A DNA stretch of 46,570 nucleotides from NCBI GenBank assembly GCA_018398765.1, contig JAHBMJ010000082.1, positions 11,001-57,570 of the forward strand, in the 5' to 3' direction. This document shows, piece by piece, positions 11,628 to 23,224 of the stretch (within the stretch, counting starts at the first letter, position 1; each line of letters starts with the position of its first letter). The notes under the pieces are model-generated. The model was not told where the DNA came from and did not search any database. It saw nothing but the letters and a program-made list of their open reading frames with translations. This DNA is from Chromera velia (lineage: Eukaryota; Sar; Chromeraceae). Position numbers and translations under genes: made by a program.

Positions 11628-14600
11628 CTATCGTGTTGAAGCGGGAGCCCCCACCGTCTGCGGTTGCGGTGCTGCCGTCGCCCCCGCCCCTGGAGACACC
11701 ACCGCTGCCCCTCCCCTCGCCGCCCCTCCCCCCAAGAGTGCGGAGGGACCCGAGGAGGCGGAGGCTGCCTGCAGTCTGGCAGCGATCCAGTCCAGGCCCT
11801 CTCTGAGGCCGTCTCCGGTCAGGGCACAACAACCCTGCAGAGAGGGACGGGCCTTTATTGTGTGTGTGTGCGTGTTTACGTATGTGTGTGTGTGTGTGTG
11901 TGTGTGTATGTGGATGTGTGTATATGAGTGAGTGTGTGTATGTGTGTGTGAGTGTGTGTGTGTGAGAGAGAGAGAGACAGACAGAGAGAGACTGTGTGAG
12001 AAACTCTGTGTGTGTGTGTGTGTGTGAATGGAAAAAGTTGGGAAGCAATCGAAGCAGCGCATCGAAAAGGAGAGGATCCATACAGAGACGAATTAAGGTC
12101 AATCGTTGTACACATCGATCGATCGATCGGTGCAGAGGAAGAGAAGAGACCAGAGCATTTTTCCATGGAGGTTCTGTCTCTTTCTTTCTGTCTTCCTCTT
12201 TCAGACCCGTGTCCGTGCATATGCGCACGCACACACGCACACCGACAAGATGCTGCTTTTTTCTCCTTTCTGGCGACTGAACAGTTCAGCACGGAAAACG
12301 TGCGAGCGCATCATAGAGCAGAATACAGAATACAGAGAGATCATGTATGTTTGTTGCCTGCATGCCTGCTCCCCGCAGGTCGTCATGGAGGAAGAACAAG
12401 AGAACACCCAAAGGCCGAAACTTCCATTTGGATGGATCTGAATGCATGCATCTGTCTGTGCGCATCTATCGATCGATCTGTACGTGTGGATTTTCTTTCC
12501 CTGTGCGCCCACCTGTATGTGCCAGTCTCTTCCCCTGATGTCGTGAAGTTTCAATTCGTTGCAGATCTCCGCAGCCGTCATCGCTCCTTGAATGTCCTGC
12601 TTGTTCGCCAAAACGAGCAGACAGCAGGCCTTCATGTGCTGCAGCAGTGCAGTCAGGGGGCCCGAGGAGAAGCAGATCAAGAGAGAGAAACAGAAGATGA
12701 ATCCGTCAGAGAAAAAGAGAAAGGGAAGAGAAGAGGAACAAATAGATCGATAGCACGCAGTCAGTAAATCGGACATTCAATTCATGAAGACTCAGTAAGA
12801 TTGTCGGTCGGTCAGTGAGCCAGTCGATTTATCCATCAGACGGAGCAAGTTATGAAAAAATAGGGGACGAAAAAGGTTTTGGGGGGGGAGAGAAAGAACG
12901 AGCGGACGAAAGAAAAAACAAAAAAACAAAGGGTCGGAAGGAAAAAAATAAATCTGTACGTGTGTCATTGTTCCGTCGGAAATAGCGCGTCACGCCGTCC
13001 GAGCTAAATCCGAGGTGCGAATGGCCCGGAAAGCGAAAATGTTGAAAGTGGAGACCGCCGCTGTTTTGTTTCAGTGCCCATGAGCTTTGTTTTCCGGGGC
13101 CCGTGGAACCCCAGCACCGCAACTCCGCGGGCAAAGCGCGCGAGTTGACTTGTAAATAAATAAACAAGTAAAGAAGAAAGCAAAAGAAAAGAAAAACGGA
13201 ATAGTAGAAGAACAAACAGAATGAAGATGGCAGAGACCGACCAACCTCATGTAACAAAACGTTGAACAATTCCATTTTTGCCACCAGCATCGAATCTCTG
13301 TCATTTGAGTCCACCACAAAGATCAGGGCCTGCATTGCATGGGGATTTTTTTGCGTTAAATTGCACTCATTGTGTTCTCATATTCCACGTTCTCATTCAT
13401 GCGTGTGATAGAAAAAGTCTGCATCCACACCTGCAGGCCTCTTTGGGAGGGAGGAGACAGGTGGCGCGAACGTCGTCGAAACAGAGACGGAGAAACAGAG
13501 ACGGAGAAACAGAGACGGAGAAACAGAGACGCAGAAACAGAGACGGGGAAACAGAGGGGAAGGAAAAAGCAGCCAGAGAGGCTGACTGAATCTCCTTTTG
13601 CCCTTTCTTTTTTACCTGAGAGAGAAGCTGATGTTCTCTCTCTTCTGTTTTCCTTTCCCTTTTTCTGTGCGTCTGGACAATCGGACGCACAGACACACAC
13701 ACACACGCGCATGGACGCTTCGGGGAAACGCAATGGGAGATGAACGAGGGGACCCAAGGAGCTAGAAGGAAAGATGAATGGATGCCAAGCAAGAAAGAGG
13801 TGAGAGAGACACTCCTTGAACTTGCACGCGAGGGAGCAGAGCGCCCAAAACTATATAGGAGCTCTAGAAAACAGGGGATGCTTAGGAATGAGACACACGA
13901 AATGTACCAAAAAAACCGAGGCCGACCCCGCACACACATGCACAATTGCTACACCAAAATCCCCTCACCTGCGCATTCTCAAAGTACATCGACCAAACAC
14001 TCCGTAGGTTCTCCTGTCCTCCCACGTCCCAGACCTACACGGAGGGAGAAGGAAAGGGAGGGGGTGCAGGGAGGCCTAGAGGAAGGCAAACATACCGTTA
14101 TTCTGTAATAGGAGCTAGGGGAAAAGGGAGCGCATAGACAGGCAGTGCCAGGCACATCAGCAGAAGGTTTGATCGGCTGAGAGGAAGAAGGACACAAAGT
14201 CGTGCATTCCCATCCCATTCCCTCCCCACATGCACTCAATAAAGAATCATCAGAGCAGAAAGAAAGAAAGCACCATCTATCTCCCTTTCCTTCCTACATT
14301 GGGCCCATGCACCTGAAGTTTGAGGCTCTTGTGCGTGACCTCCTCCACATTCGAGCCTATCGTCGGTTGTGTCTGGATCACCTGACCCAAATGCCTGCAT
14401 GCGGACAGACACGCAAGGAAGTACTTGTGGTGTGGTGTGGAGACGGGAAGAGTGAGAGTGCTCACGGGCAGACCCACCACTCACTAGGATGGCCCACAGA
14501 CAGATAGAAAGACAGGCAGACACAGAAGAGTAGCGAATAAAGACTGCCGGATAGACAGAGACGCCAGACAAAGTGAAATAGTGGGTATGTAGCCAGTCAG

Positions 14601-14887
14601 ACTGAAAGAAAAGATTTGCAGGCGGACAGAAGAAGCCTAATGCACTGGCGGGTGGGTGGGGGCACGTACAGTTTGTACAGGATGGTCGTCTTCCCTGCGT
14701 TGTTGAGTCCCAAGATCAAGATCTTCCTCTGAGAGTCGTCCCCTGCAGGCCGCACAGAGAAGAAAAAGGAAAGATAGAGAAGAGACGGGAAGGATGAAGA
14801 AAGAGCACAGAGCAACACAAGCAGAGGAGACGCCCTTTTTTACTGACCGAGAATGGCCCTCCACATCTTTGACAAAAAGAATCCCAT
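11628..14887 (-). CDS. ARL5: ARL5-like ADP-ribosylation-factor-like small GTPase
   Basis: Seven exons: 14887-14848, 14742-14670, 14394-14313, 14034-13969, 13329-13246, 12638-12513 and 11834-11628. They join in frame to 226 codons including the TAG stop (225 aa), and all junctions are GT-AG. The start MGFF has Gly2, the usual myristoylation site. The P-loop is GLNNAGKT, switch I holds [10 protein letters not shown], switch II is WDVGGQE, and the base-specificity motifs are NKQD and CCALTG. The PTIGSNVEE stretch and the C-terminal WHIQ...CCALTGDGL fit ARL5 better than ARF1, ARL1 or ARL2. ARL5 proteins cycle on the trans-Golgi membrane and recruit tethering factors for endosome-to-Golgi traffic. 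Unlike typical ARL5, which ends soon after this helix, the protein continues for about 46 residues rich in Gly, Ala, Ser and Pro. Confidence 0.92.
11852..12034. repeat. GT-rich microsatellite in ARL5-like intron 6
   Basis: Interrupted (GT)n runs with GAGA segments fill the start of the last intron region on the plus strand. On the minus strand they make His/Thr-rich shadow ORFs. Confidence 0.93.
13472..13560. repeat. 14-bp tandem repeat in ARL5-like intron 4
   Basis: About six copies of GAAACAGAGACGGA (last copies diverged) lie between exons 4 and 5 of the ARL5-like gene. Confidence 0.9.
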
Positions 14888-15244
14888 CTTTGAAGGGCAA
14901 ATTGACACAAAACAGGCACGTGTGAAGTCGGGGGTCCGGAGCGCACACCGACCAGATATCTACACAAAAGTCAACTGTTGTTCGCTCTTTGTGGACATGC
15001 CAGCAAACATCCTACCGAACAGAATTATGATGGGATGAAAAGAAGGAGGCCAGTTTTCAATTTCTCTGCATGAAGACAGATCGAAACCCAGCTAACAACA
15101 CTCCATGGACACGAATATATATACCTGTTTGGGTGACCGAAGCAAATGTCGAAGCATGAGTCAGTCTGATGCAGGATACCCTTCGCAAGCTCAGTGGGTA
15201 TGCCGGGGCCCTGACGAAATTAACGCCGGCAATCCATGCCAATC

Positions 15245-15281
15245 ATCGCGCGCGATTATATCGCGCGCGATAATCGCGCGA
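15245..15281. repeat. Tandem CG-rich palindromes
   Basis: ATCGCGCGCGAT occurs at 15245-15256 and again at 15260-15271, followed by a partial copy ATCGCGCGA at 15273-15281. Each full unit is self-complementary and the two can also pair with each other. Confidence 0.9.
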
Positions 15282-15587
15282 GGACGCGGACGGAAGTAAG
15301 AGTGTTGTTCACTGCAAACAGAATAACTTTGAGTTTTCTCTCGTCACTCAATGCATGGGTTCTCATTAATTGCGCTACATTGCGCGAAGGATCGACATGA
15401 TTGCATCGTCCAGCCCAACTGTGACATGATGTAACATGATGAATGCCTGGTTGCAAATTGTAGAGTCTAATTAACAGTCACGACTGTACTCGGGAAATGA
15501 TTTTCAGAAGGTTGTTTTTCAATTCATTTGCAACGTTTAGATAATTCTGCTCATGCTGTCTAAACCTTCAGAATGACTGCCTGCGCT

Positions 15588-15685
15588 GACCCTAGGCGGC
15601 CCTGACGGGCCACCTGGGGTCTTATGTATAACCTTCCCCAGGCGGTCCGTAAGGACCGCCTGCAGCACCCCAGGCAGTCAGGGGG
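15588..15685. repeat. GC-rich hairpin cluster 1
   Basis: Within AT-richer DNA lies a block starting CCTAGGCGGCCCTG. It contains the perfect hairpin GGCGGTCC-GTAA-GGACCGCC and the pair CCTGGGGT / CCCCAGGC. Its opening sequence recurs about 800 bp downstream in cluster 2. Confidence 0.85.
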
Positions 15686-16292
15686 TCTTTCCACATTCTC
15701 TGTATAGTATGAAAAACGTTGAAAAAAGTTTAAAAATGCTTTTATTCTAGGATTTGGTATCTGAACATAACTTTAAAAATTCATTTACAATGCTTCAAAT
15801 TGAATCAATAAATCAAAAATTTTATATAATTCTAGATATTATTTTATAGAAAAGAATTAAATCAAATTTTCTGAATAATTTTTCAAAGTAAATTTCCACT
15901 CTACGATAAGTTTATAAACAATGCAAAGTTGCATATGTCACTTTTTGTTTACTTGAATTAGCACCTCCCAGACAAGCTTGAAATCTTCTGCTTCATTATG
16001 GTGGTGAGGGACATAGGCATCGATTGCCTGTCAAAATGTTCTGCGGCGGTTCTCTTCAGCTACGGCCTGTTCTCTTCAGTGAGAAGAAACAAAAGTTGAA
16101 AACAACCGTCAACTTAATGTGTATCCACTGGTATCTATCGCTGATCGCGACCGCCGAACAAAAAGTTGCTGCCAGTCTGCATGACCCAGTCTGACCTTTG
16201 ATGCACGGCATGCACGTATAGATCGCGAGGTTGCGTTGGCGCGTCCCTCGTGCAAACCCGGTCGGGCATGTGCACCGTGGTTCGTGATGACC

Positions 16293-16456
16293 AGGTCGGT
16301 GCCGAAGGTACCGACCTTCACCCCAGGCAACTTTCAACAACTGCCTGGGGTGAAGCTCTATATAAACTTAGGCAAAACCACCTGGAGTCGCCCTAGGCGG
16401 CCCTGGCGGGCCGCCTGCAGCGTGCCTGGGGTACCCCAGGCGCCCCAGGCAGGTTT
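16293..16456. repeat. GC-rich hairpin cluster 2
   Basis: Four hairpins lie nearly back to back: AGGTCGGT/ACCGACCT (16293-16300 with 16310-16317), a 14-bp stem CTTCACCCCAGGCA/TGCCTGGGGTGAAG (16316-16329 with 16342-16355), GGCGGCCC-TGGC-GGGCCGCC (about 16396-16415), and the 18-bp palindrome GCCTGGGGTACCCCAGGC (about 16424-16441). The word CCCCAGGC or its complement recurs throughout. Confidence 0.88.
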
Positions 16457-18654
16457 AGACAGTATGATTCTGCTGTCTCCGCATGTAAGCTCTGTGTATG
16501 TTCAATCGGTCCCATATCTCAGCTTATGATCCTTGGCCTCTCTTGCTTTCCTGAAACTTTAGTTCAAACCGATGGTTCACTGTCTCTACGGGGAATGCCC
16601 ACATTAATTGAAGATACTTCAAAGAGGGAAATTATAAGAAAAAGCGTGGCATAAAATTCTGAAGGCGCGTTTAACTTACGCTGATCAAGACTTTCTCCGC
16701 ATGTGCATTCGTGTCAATAAAAGAAGTATAGAGAAGGTTTTTGATGCAATCTTTACTTGCGAGTATCCCATGCACTTTACTTCTTATATGTGACCCGGCA
16801 TGCCATTGCGTAGAGGAAAGATGCGCAATGCTGGCTTCGCATGATAGTGGAGATGGGAGGGATATGAGGGTCCTTAAGATATTTTCTCAATCATCTCTTG
16901 TGCATTCATGGGCTTGCAACTGATGCTACATCGATCCGGTCCATCAAGTCAGCAGAAGAGCGGGTTAGTAGATACGCCGTTATATATATACCTACACCTA
17001 GATCTGCATGCACTCAAAGGGAATCGGAGTTTTTCAACTTGTCGGCCGGTCTGTCGCCTCGACCTATCCAGGTACTCTGTGATCCGCATCTGTGTGCATT
17101 CATTAGGATTTTTAGGGTATGCCGTGTGAAAAGGAAAAGCGATCCGCTTGATACACTTTTTTTTAGATACAAATACTTTGGCTTTAAACCAGGCATAGAT
17201 AGATAAGTTCATGTAGGGCTTCTATCATCTTTGGAACCTGTATGTGTGATGGGATTTAGAGACAGAAGGGATCAGAAAGGCTGTTTTTTTTTTCTTACCT
17301 CTTTGTAATGCTCCCTGTTTCAAGCCGTGCTCTTTTTCTTCAAATGAGGACAAGGTCATGCCTTTTGTTAGCGCATAGTGACTTCCTACGTCCAATAATG
17401 CCTTTTCTAGATATCTGCCTTCTTTTTTTCTGCCCTGTATCTGTACGCAGATTCGTCTACGCGATTGCACTTTTCTTTGGGGTTGACTGTGATTGAGATA
17501 CATTCCGGAGCAGCTGCGAGATCGTGCCGAAGGTTCTCTATACCCCTTTTGTTGTCCTCTCCTCTATTCTATCACGGATCCGGTTCATTCCTCCCCACTT
17601 TGAAGGATAACCCGTACGTACGTTAATCAGTCTTTAATTCCCTACGGTGGTCAGGAATTAAAAGAATAGAGAAAAAGATAAAGTGAACACGGCACGTAAA
17701 CTAGAATGCAGATTCATGGAAAGAGAAAATAGAAACGGAATTTATACTTTTTATATGTTCTGTGCGCTGCATAGTCTCCACAGTTCTTTTTTTCATTCTG
17801 TTAGTCAGTCAGTCAATTGATCGACCCTTTTGGTTGGAACCATTTCAGCCTACTTCTTTCTTGACTCCTTTCATTGATTCACATTACTTGTCCGCATGCA
17901 AGTATTCAACCTTGTAGGCTTCATTTTTATCGTAAAATACGCAAGTATTGTGAAAGGGAGAGCGACCATGCAGCCCGTCTAATTTTCTGAGCAATGCTGT
18001 CGATCGACTGGTTTGCTGTTACGGTGTTCGAAACAGCACAGCCTGGAGACCGTTTCTTGAGGGCATTCGGTTAATGTTGGTTCATTCTAGAATCAATCTT
18101 GGTATATCGATCGATGTGACCGAGCCTAAGGCTTCAGTGCCCTTCGACAGTGTCTTAAGACCTAAAGTAACGTATTTCAGAATCTTCAAAGATTCCGAAA
18201 ACACTCTACTCCGGCTGAAGTGCCCCCTCCAAGACTGGTTTGCAGTACGTGTTGTTTTTTGTTGAGACCGCACTGGGGACCGTGTCCTGGTTTATTACTT
18301 TCTGCGAAGCCCGTTTTTATGGGGGTTGCTGGTATGGCTCTAGGGTGTGGCTCGTACTGCTGCTTTGACTGCGTCGATGTATTCAGCACCACAACAGCCT
18401 GCAGACTGTTTTAGGCCATTGGCTGGGGTGCGTGGGTATCGATCTTCGGATTGTTCAACGCCTCCCAGCCAGCTGTCTACCTGAAAGGAAAACGTGTTTT
18501 TTGCCTTCTTGCACTGGTACCAGTGATTTATCATGATTGTTGTGTGCCACTTCAGAAGAGGGACTCCTGCATAATCATTGTATGATCGAGGCCTGACTGG
18601 AACTTCCTCTGGAACTTAAGACTGGAAGGAGATATCATTGATAAGTAAGCGTTT

Positions 18655-18769
18655 CTTTCTCTTTCCCTCTCTCTCTTTCTGTCTCTCTTTCTGTCTCTCT
18701 TTCTCTTTCTCTCTCTCTTTCTTTCTGTTTCTCTCTCTCTCTTCCTCTCTCTCTTCCTCTCTCTTTACC

Positions 18770-18816
<47 letters not shown>

Positions 18817-18835
18817 ATGCATCATATGATGTGAC

Positions 18836-18876
<41 letters not shown>

Positions 18877-18896
18877 CTGTGTGTGTGTGTGTACGT
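18655..18896. repeat. Polypyrimidine (CT) and (TG) microsatellites
   Basis: About 160 bases of nearly pure C and T are followed, after a short ATGCATCATATGATGTG segment, by about 55 bases of TG repeats. No gene is nearby on either side. Confidence 0.95.
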
Positions 18897-19600
18897 GTAC
18901 GTTTATAAAAAGAAGAGGAGATGGAAAAAGAATGCATTGTTCCGGCATTACCCGCAGGCTCGCTTGGCTTTCAGGTGAGTCGGACTGTTCAGACCTCAGA
19001 AGGTGACTAACATTATTAGTGAAAGAATAGTAAAGGCTAATTTTAATTAATTGATGCTTTTCTGACTCTTAAATTCTAAGCCTTTTCTTCATGTAGGGGC
19101 GACTAGGGCTATAAAATCAATTCGTCTATACTATATCATTTTGAGTATTTTTCAGCCACTGACAGCCAAATGCTGTTCTTAACTGTTCAGTTGCAACTTC
19201 AGCATGCAGCTAGACAGTGTTATGGTAGTACTAAACACGCGGTTTGATAAATGTACATCGAGGACAGTCCATCGTCCATTCGTTAGTCCATTCGATCATT
19301 GAAAATTTGCTAGACATGCAATTTAACACATGCATCCACGCGTACCATTGTGTAAAGTCCTATCGCTAGTATCGCGTCCACACTCCGGATTCTGGAGAAT
19401 CTGCTTCGAAGCATTTTGGGCGATTGATTGTTTTCGCAGAAGCTTTCTTGAAGTTTCTTCGCGTTTCTTGCACCGCCTAGCGCACCGGCAGAGCCCCCTC
19501 CGCTGATCCTTCTGCCTAGCCCTCTGGCTGCCCCCCCCTCCGGTGGACACTCTAGCTGGACAGCCGACTGGTGTCTTTCCATCCCGTCCCCCACCCACTT

Positions 19601-19832
19601 CCCCCCCCTCCCTCCCTCCACGCATGCAAATCGATGGCATCCAATCGGGGTCCTCAAATTTTGTGCTCTAGGAGCGCCGGAATTTCAGGACCATCTCGCA
19701 GTGGAACGTGTGGGGGAACATGTCCACGGCCGCACCTCTGCAGCCATCCATCATTCAGACAGGCTCTCACCCGAAAGAAGAGCACACACACCAAAGCACA
19801 CCCACCCATTTGCCCAAAGACCCAAGGGACGA
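19601..19832 (-). pseudogene. Detached copy of the tRNA methyltransferase terminal exon
   Basis: About 230 bases here are nearly identical (I count roughly one mismatch per 20 bases) to 23347-23579, which spans the terminal exon of the TRMT2A-like gene and the intron before it. The copy keeps the acceptor CTGCAG and an open exon at 19737-19668. That exon encodes AAVDMFPHTFHCEMVLKFRRS and then a TAG stop. The DMFPHT motif and following Glu are the conserved C-terminal motif of the TrmA/TRMT2 family. In the 23-kb copy the stop codon position is AAG and the frame continues. It could be a dead duplicate, or an alternative last exon reached by splicing over the TRAF-like gene between them. Confidence 0.75.
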
Positions 19833-19861
19833 TTATTCCGGCAGGCTTGGATGTCAACCAA

Positions 19862-19863
19862 TA

Positions 19864-19904
<41 letters not shown>

Positions 19905-19909
19905 CTCTA

Positions 19910-19956
<47 letters not shown>

Positions 19957-19972
19957 GAAGACCACATAACTT
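19862..19972. repeat. CT, CA and TG microsatellites
   Basis: Adjacent (TC)n, (AC)n, (TC)n and (TG)n runs lie just upstream, on the plus strand, of the detached exon copy and downstream of the first TRAF-like gene. Confidence 0.95.
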
Positions 19973-20173
19973 TTTTTTTTTCGTTCTTTTTTCTTTCCAC
20001 ACAGACAGAGTGACAGAGAGCCAGAGAGAGAAGGCATCGTCAAGAAGAATTCTCACTCTTTTCCCCCTCCTCTCTCTCTCACGCCAATTGTATGGCATAG
20101 CTTCCCTGCTCGCAGGCCTTTCTGAAGCGATGCACATCAATTCGCACACCGCCAGGGGCGTGAAAAGAAACAG

Positions 20174-20334
20174 AAAGAAAAAGAACGAACGAACGAACGA
20201 ACGAAAGAAAGAAAGACAGAAAGACAGAAGGAAAGAAGAAAGAAAAAAAGAAAGAAAGAAAGAAACAAAGAAACGAAGAAAGAAAGAAAGAAAGAAAGAA
20301 ACAAGAAAAGAAAGAAGGAAAGAAAGAAAGAAAC

Positions 20335-20375
<41 letters not shown>

Positions 20376-20410
20376 GAGAGAGAAAGAAAGAAAGAAAGAA
20401 AGAAAGAAGG
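20174..20410. repeat. GAAA-type tetranucleotide tract
   Basis: GAAC, GAAA and GAAAC units extend for about 235 bases immediately downstream of the first TRAF-like gene's stop codon at 20520. Confidence 0.95.
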
Positions 20411-20519
20411 TGCGGAACGGATTACAGACCAATCAACACTCATTCCAGAGTCTCAGAACCTTCACGGTCCAGACACACCTATATGCTCCCAACTTACCTG
20501 AAGTAAATTCGTTCCGCCT

Positions 20520-22333
20520 TCATGCGCTGCCACCGTCCTTGTCCCCCGCGAAGATCTTTCGGCTTCTCAGGGCCGCGAGACGGACAGTGAGCTCCAAAGC
20601 GCCCCCATCTGTCTCTTCCGCTGCATCAAGAAGCAACTCCGAATCGCAAAAGTTGGACCACCCAAATCCCGTCATCGGATTCCCTTCCCAGTCATGATAG
20701 TGAGACGGATCTCCCTCGCTGACGGGAACAAGTTCCGTTTCGACCGTCACCATGAAGCCCAGCTGTCCGCGGAAGTCGTTCTCCGTGTAGAGCCACATGC
20801 TCGCTTGAGGTTCCTCTGGATCGGAGTCATCATCTCCTTTGGGGAATACACGAAGGAAGAAGCGTCCCCCCTGCACCGGAACGCACCAGCAAAGAAACAA
20901 TTCACGGAACAGGCGATGAATTTCGGCTCCGTTCAATTTATAGAAAAGAATCAGAAAGAGACATGCTCTAAATACACTAAGAGAAAACCCAGAGAAACTG
21001 CAGGTCGAGAAAAAAACGCATAAATAAGAAGCCTTGGAGAGCCACCCACCCTGAGGGAGCAGAAGAGCAAGAAATCCGAAAATCCTATGACGGACTGACC
21101 TGAAAAGAGAAGGTGGCACTCTCAAGAAATACACCCCTTTCTATGTTTGCAGACCGCGACTCGAAGTCCCGGAGCCGCACTGTCACAGTGGCCGTGTCTG
21201 AAAAGAAGAAGAAGAAGAAGAAGAAGAAGCGAAAACACAGAGCAAAATGAGGAACATATTTAAAGCCAAAGTCAAGACACGTCCATCTGATTCAATCAGT
21301 GCATAACCCCAAACCACACGAATGCCCCAAATATCGGCCAACCACACGCTGCTGAGCGACACATATCCAGTCAATCCGCCTGAGACAAGGGAGCGCCTAC
21401 GCAGTGGGGGTTCATTTTCAGATCGATCAATCAGATCCATGAATTCAAAGTCATGACATTGAATCTTGCACACCCTCGGGCCTTGGACTGGCCGGGACAT
21501 ATGACGTACACCCGTCTCGACTTGTCTTTCCATAGGCGACCAAACTGACCTTCGCTGCTTTCCTTCTGCAGTTCCTTCACTTGGCGATCCAGTTGACGCA
21601 CGCTTTGCTGCAGGTTGGCATTCTCAGCAGCCAGCAGCCTCACATGTTTCTTGGCTGCCTCCTCCTCATGCTCCCCCATCTCCTTTCTTTTCCTCGTCTC
21701 TCCGCAGCCGTGGACAGAGCACCGCACAGACCCCTCAGCACACTCAGCGTTGAGATGATGAGAAAGTTCCCCCCGGGGGGGTTTCTCTCCGCACCCGTTT
21801 GGACAGTCGACAGGAAAACTCTTGCAGACCTTCAAGTGATTATCAGTCGCAAAAAATGCCACCGATTTCTCACAGTGCGCACAGGGAATGAGGCGAAAGT
21901 TGCACGTCTTTTTGTGCTCCACCAAAAGAGCACGACGGTTCTTCTCTGTGCACCCCTTGAAAGGACACTCCGTCTCTTGCTCCGGACATTCCTCATCCAG
22001 GTGCCTCTGCAACTCCGTCTTTGTCCCTGTGAACGCACACCCGCTCTCGAAGTTCAAACACTTCCACTTGGAAACCGCAACCAGGTTACGAATCATCGTG
22101 TTCGCAACTGTGAGCTTGGAAATGTGCCCTCTGCATGAAGGGCAGGGCTGGCGTCTGTCCAGACACTCCTGCACACAGGGGCGGCAGAAGACGTGCCGCG
22201 CAGGACAATCCGTCTCCACCGCATCCTCAATGAAGTCGTGGCAGATGGCACACAGAGCGTTGAGCGCCATCTCTTTGAACCCGTCTGCAGCGAAGGAGGC
22301 ATCCAGGCCCAGACGCTTGATGGGGGCTGCCAT
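20520..22333 (-). CDS. RING, TRAF-type zinc finger and MATH domain protein (copy 1)
   Basis: Three exons: 22333-21550, 21197-21100 and 20870-20520, in phase, 411 codons including the TGA stop (410 aa). The start is the ATG at 22333 (MAAPIKRLGLD). Residues about 28-67 form a RING (C28, C31, C43, H47, C50, C53, C64, C67). Residues about 90-215 carry TRAF-type zinc fingers with repeated CxxxxxC...HxxxC units such as CPFKGCTEKNRRALLVEHKKTC and CPNGCGEK. A coiled coil follows (LAAENANLQQSVRQLDRQVKELQKE). Exons 2 and 3 form a MATH/TRAF-C-like beta domain (GGRFFLRVFPKG, ASMWLYTEN, GWSNFCDSELL). Such proteins act as E3 ubiquitin ligases or adaptors that trimerise through the coiled coil and bind partners with the MATH domain. 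The paralogue at 38416-40203 has the same order of domains and shares the intron just before the MATH core. Confidence 0.9.
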
Positions 22334-23224
22334 TTCGCCAGAGACGGAGACGGTTGACAGATTTGTTACACGAAGTCAGTCGTACGCTGTTTGTTTACAG
22401 ACACAAGAGTTAAAACAAGTGCTGTAACATTGAGGAGCTAAATGTCGCGCATAACACATACCGCGGCCACGGAAAGTCGATCACAAGCTGTTGACAGGGG
22501 AACAGATAGATCAAAAGGCGTCCGTGGTCCGACATTGAAGTTCTAGACAGGATGTAGACGGGGCAATCGCCTATAGCTGCATGACCACCGCGGAGGGCCG
22601 GGGCCGGCCGCAGGTGCAGAGACCATCATGCACGGCAGAGACGGCATATAGAGACGGCTGTGTGACTGAGCGCATGACTCAACTTATAAGACGACACTGC
22701 CAATCTCTGTGTCGATCACTTTGAATATCTATTCATAGAACGTGAAAGAGCCCTTCTCTAGAAGTGTTTCTGAGTCAGAGAGTCGTGGGTACCAATCTGA
22801 ATTTCGCTGTGCATCTGACATGAATCATACGATCGTAATTTCACTTTGCATCTGACATGATCATGTGCATAATCGTGTATAATCGTGTGATAGAATGCAC
22901 AGCGAACATTAATTTTTGATCGCATCTGAAACCCACACTTCGTTTTTTTTGTTTCTTTGTCCAGTCTCTTTTTGATGCACTCTCAATAATTCAGAAAACA
23001 CACTGAACGCTTTGACAATCGATCACAAAAAAATTTCTAGAATTTGAATAATGATTTAAATCCAAACACAAACACTGTAGATCTAGCTATGGGTTTACAA
23101 CCATTTTACAACTTTTATTTGTGCTACTGCTTAAGCTTAAAACACGGTTATGTGAAAGAAAAGGCGATCGCAATCTTACGGTTTCATGTAACTCACACTA
23201 TACACGTGAGACTACCGGGGAAAA
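22334..23224. other. Intergenic region between TRAF-like copy 1 and the methyltransferase gene
   Basis: About 890 bases without a supportable gene. It should hold the TRAF-like promoter (just above 22333) and the methyltransferase 3' end (just below 23225). It contains an imperfect foldback at 22785-22936. Confidence 0.6.
22785..22936. repeat. Imperfect foldback / MITE-like element
   Basis: The ends read GTGGGT (22785-22790) and ACCCAC (22931-22936). Inside, TTCGCTGTGCAT near 22803 pairs with ATGCACAGCGAA near 22895. Two direct copies of AATTTC[G/A]CT[G/T]TGCATCTGACATGA lie near 22799 and 22838. No clear target-site duplication is visible. Confidence 0.6.

Larger units (their letters stand above)
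14888..19600. other. Gene-poor region with hairpins and low-complexity tracts
   Basis: I see no supportable gene in about 4.7 kb. Open frames here are short, lack family motifs and have no splice partners. The first few hundred bases should contain the ARL5-like promoter. The rest is mixed AT-rich sequence (15.7-16.0 kb especially) with embedded GC-rich palindromes listed separately, a pair of weakly similar segments near 18023-18058 and 18376-18411, and a long pyrimidine/TG tract at 18655-18895. Confidence 0.6.

Noticed and set aside
18023-18411. Weakly similar segments (ACAGCCTG[G/C]AGAC[C/T]G) about 350 bp apart
   Set aside because: Similarity is short and imperfect; could be chance, and no structure supports a repeat family.
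19701-20501. Plus-strand 266-codon ORF and minus-strand partners
   Set aside because: Built from the detached exon copy in antisense plus microsatellites and a GAAA tract.
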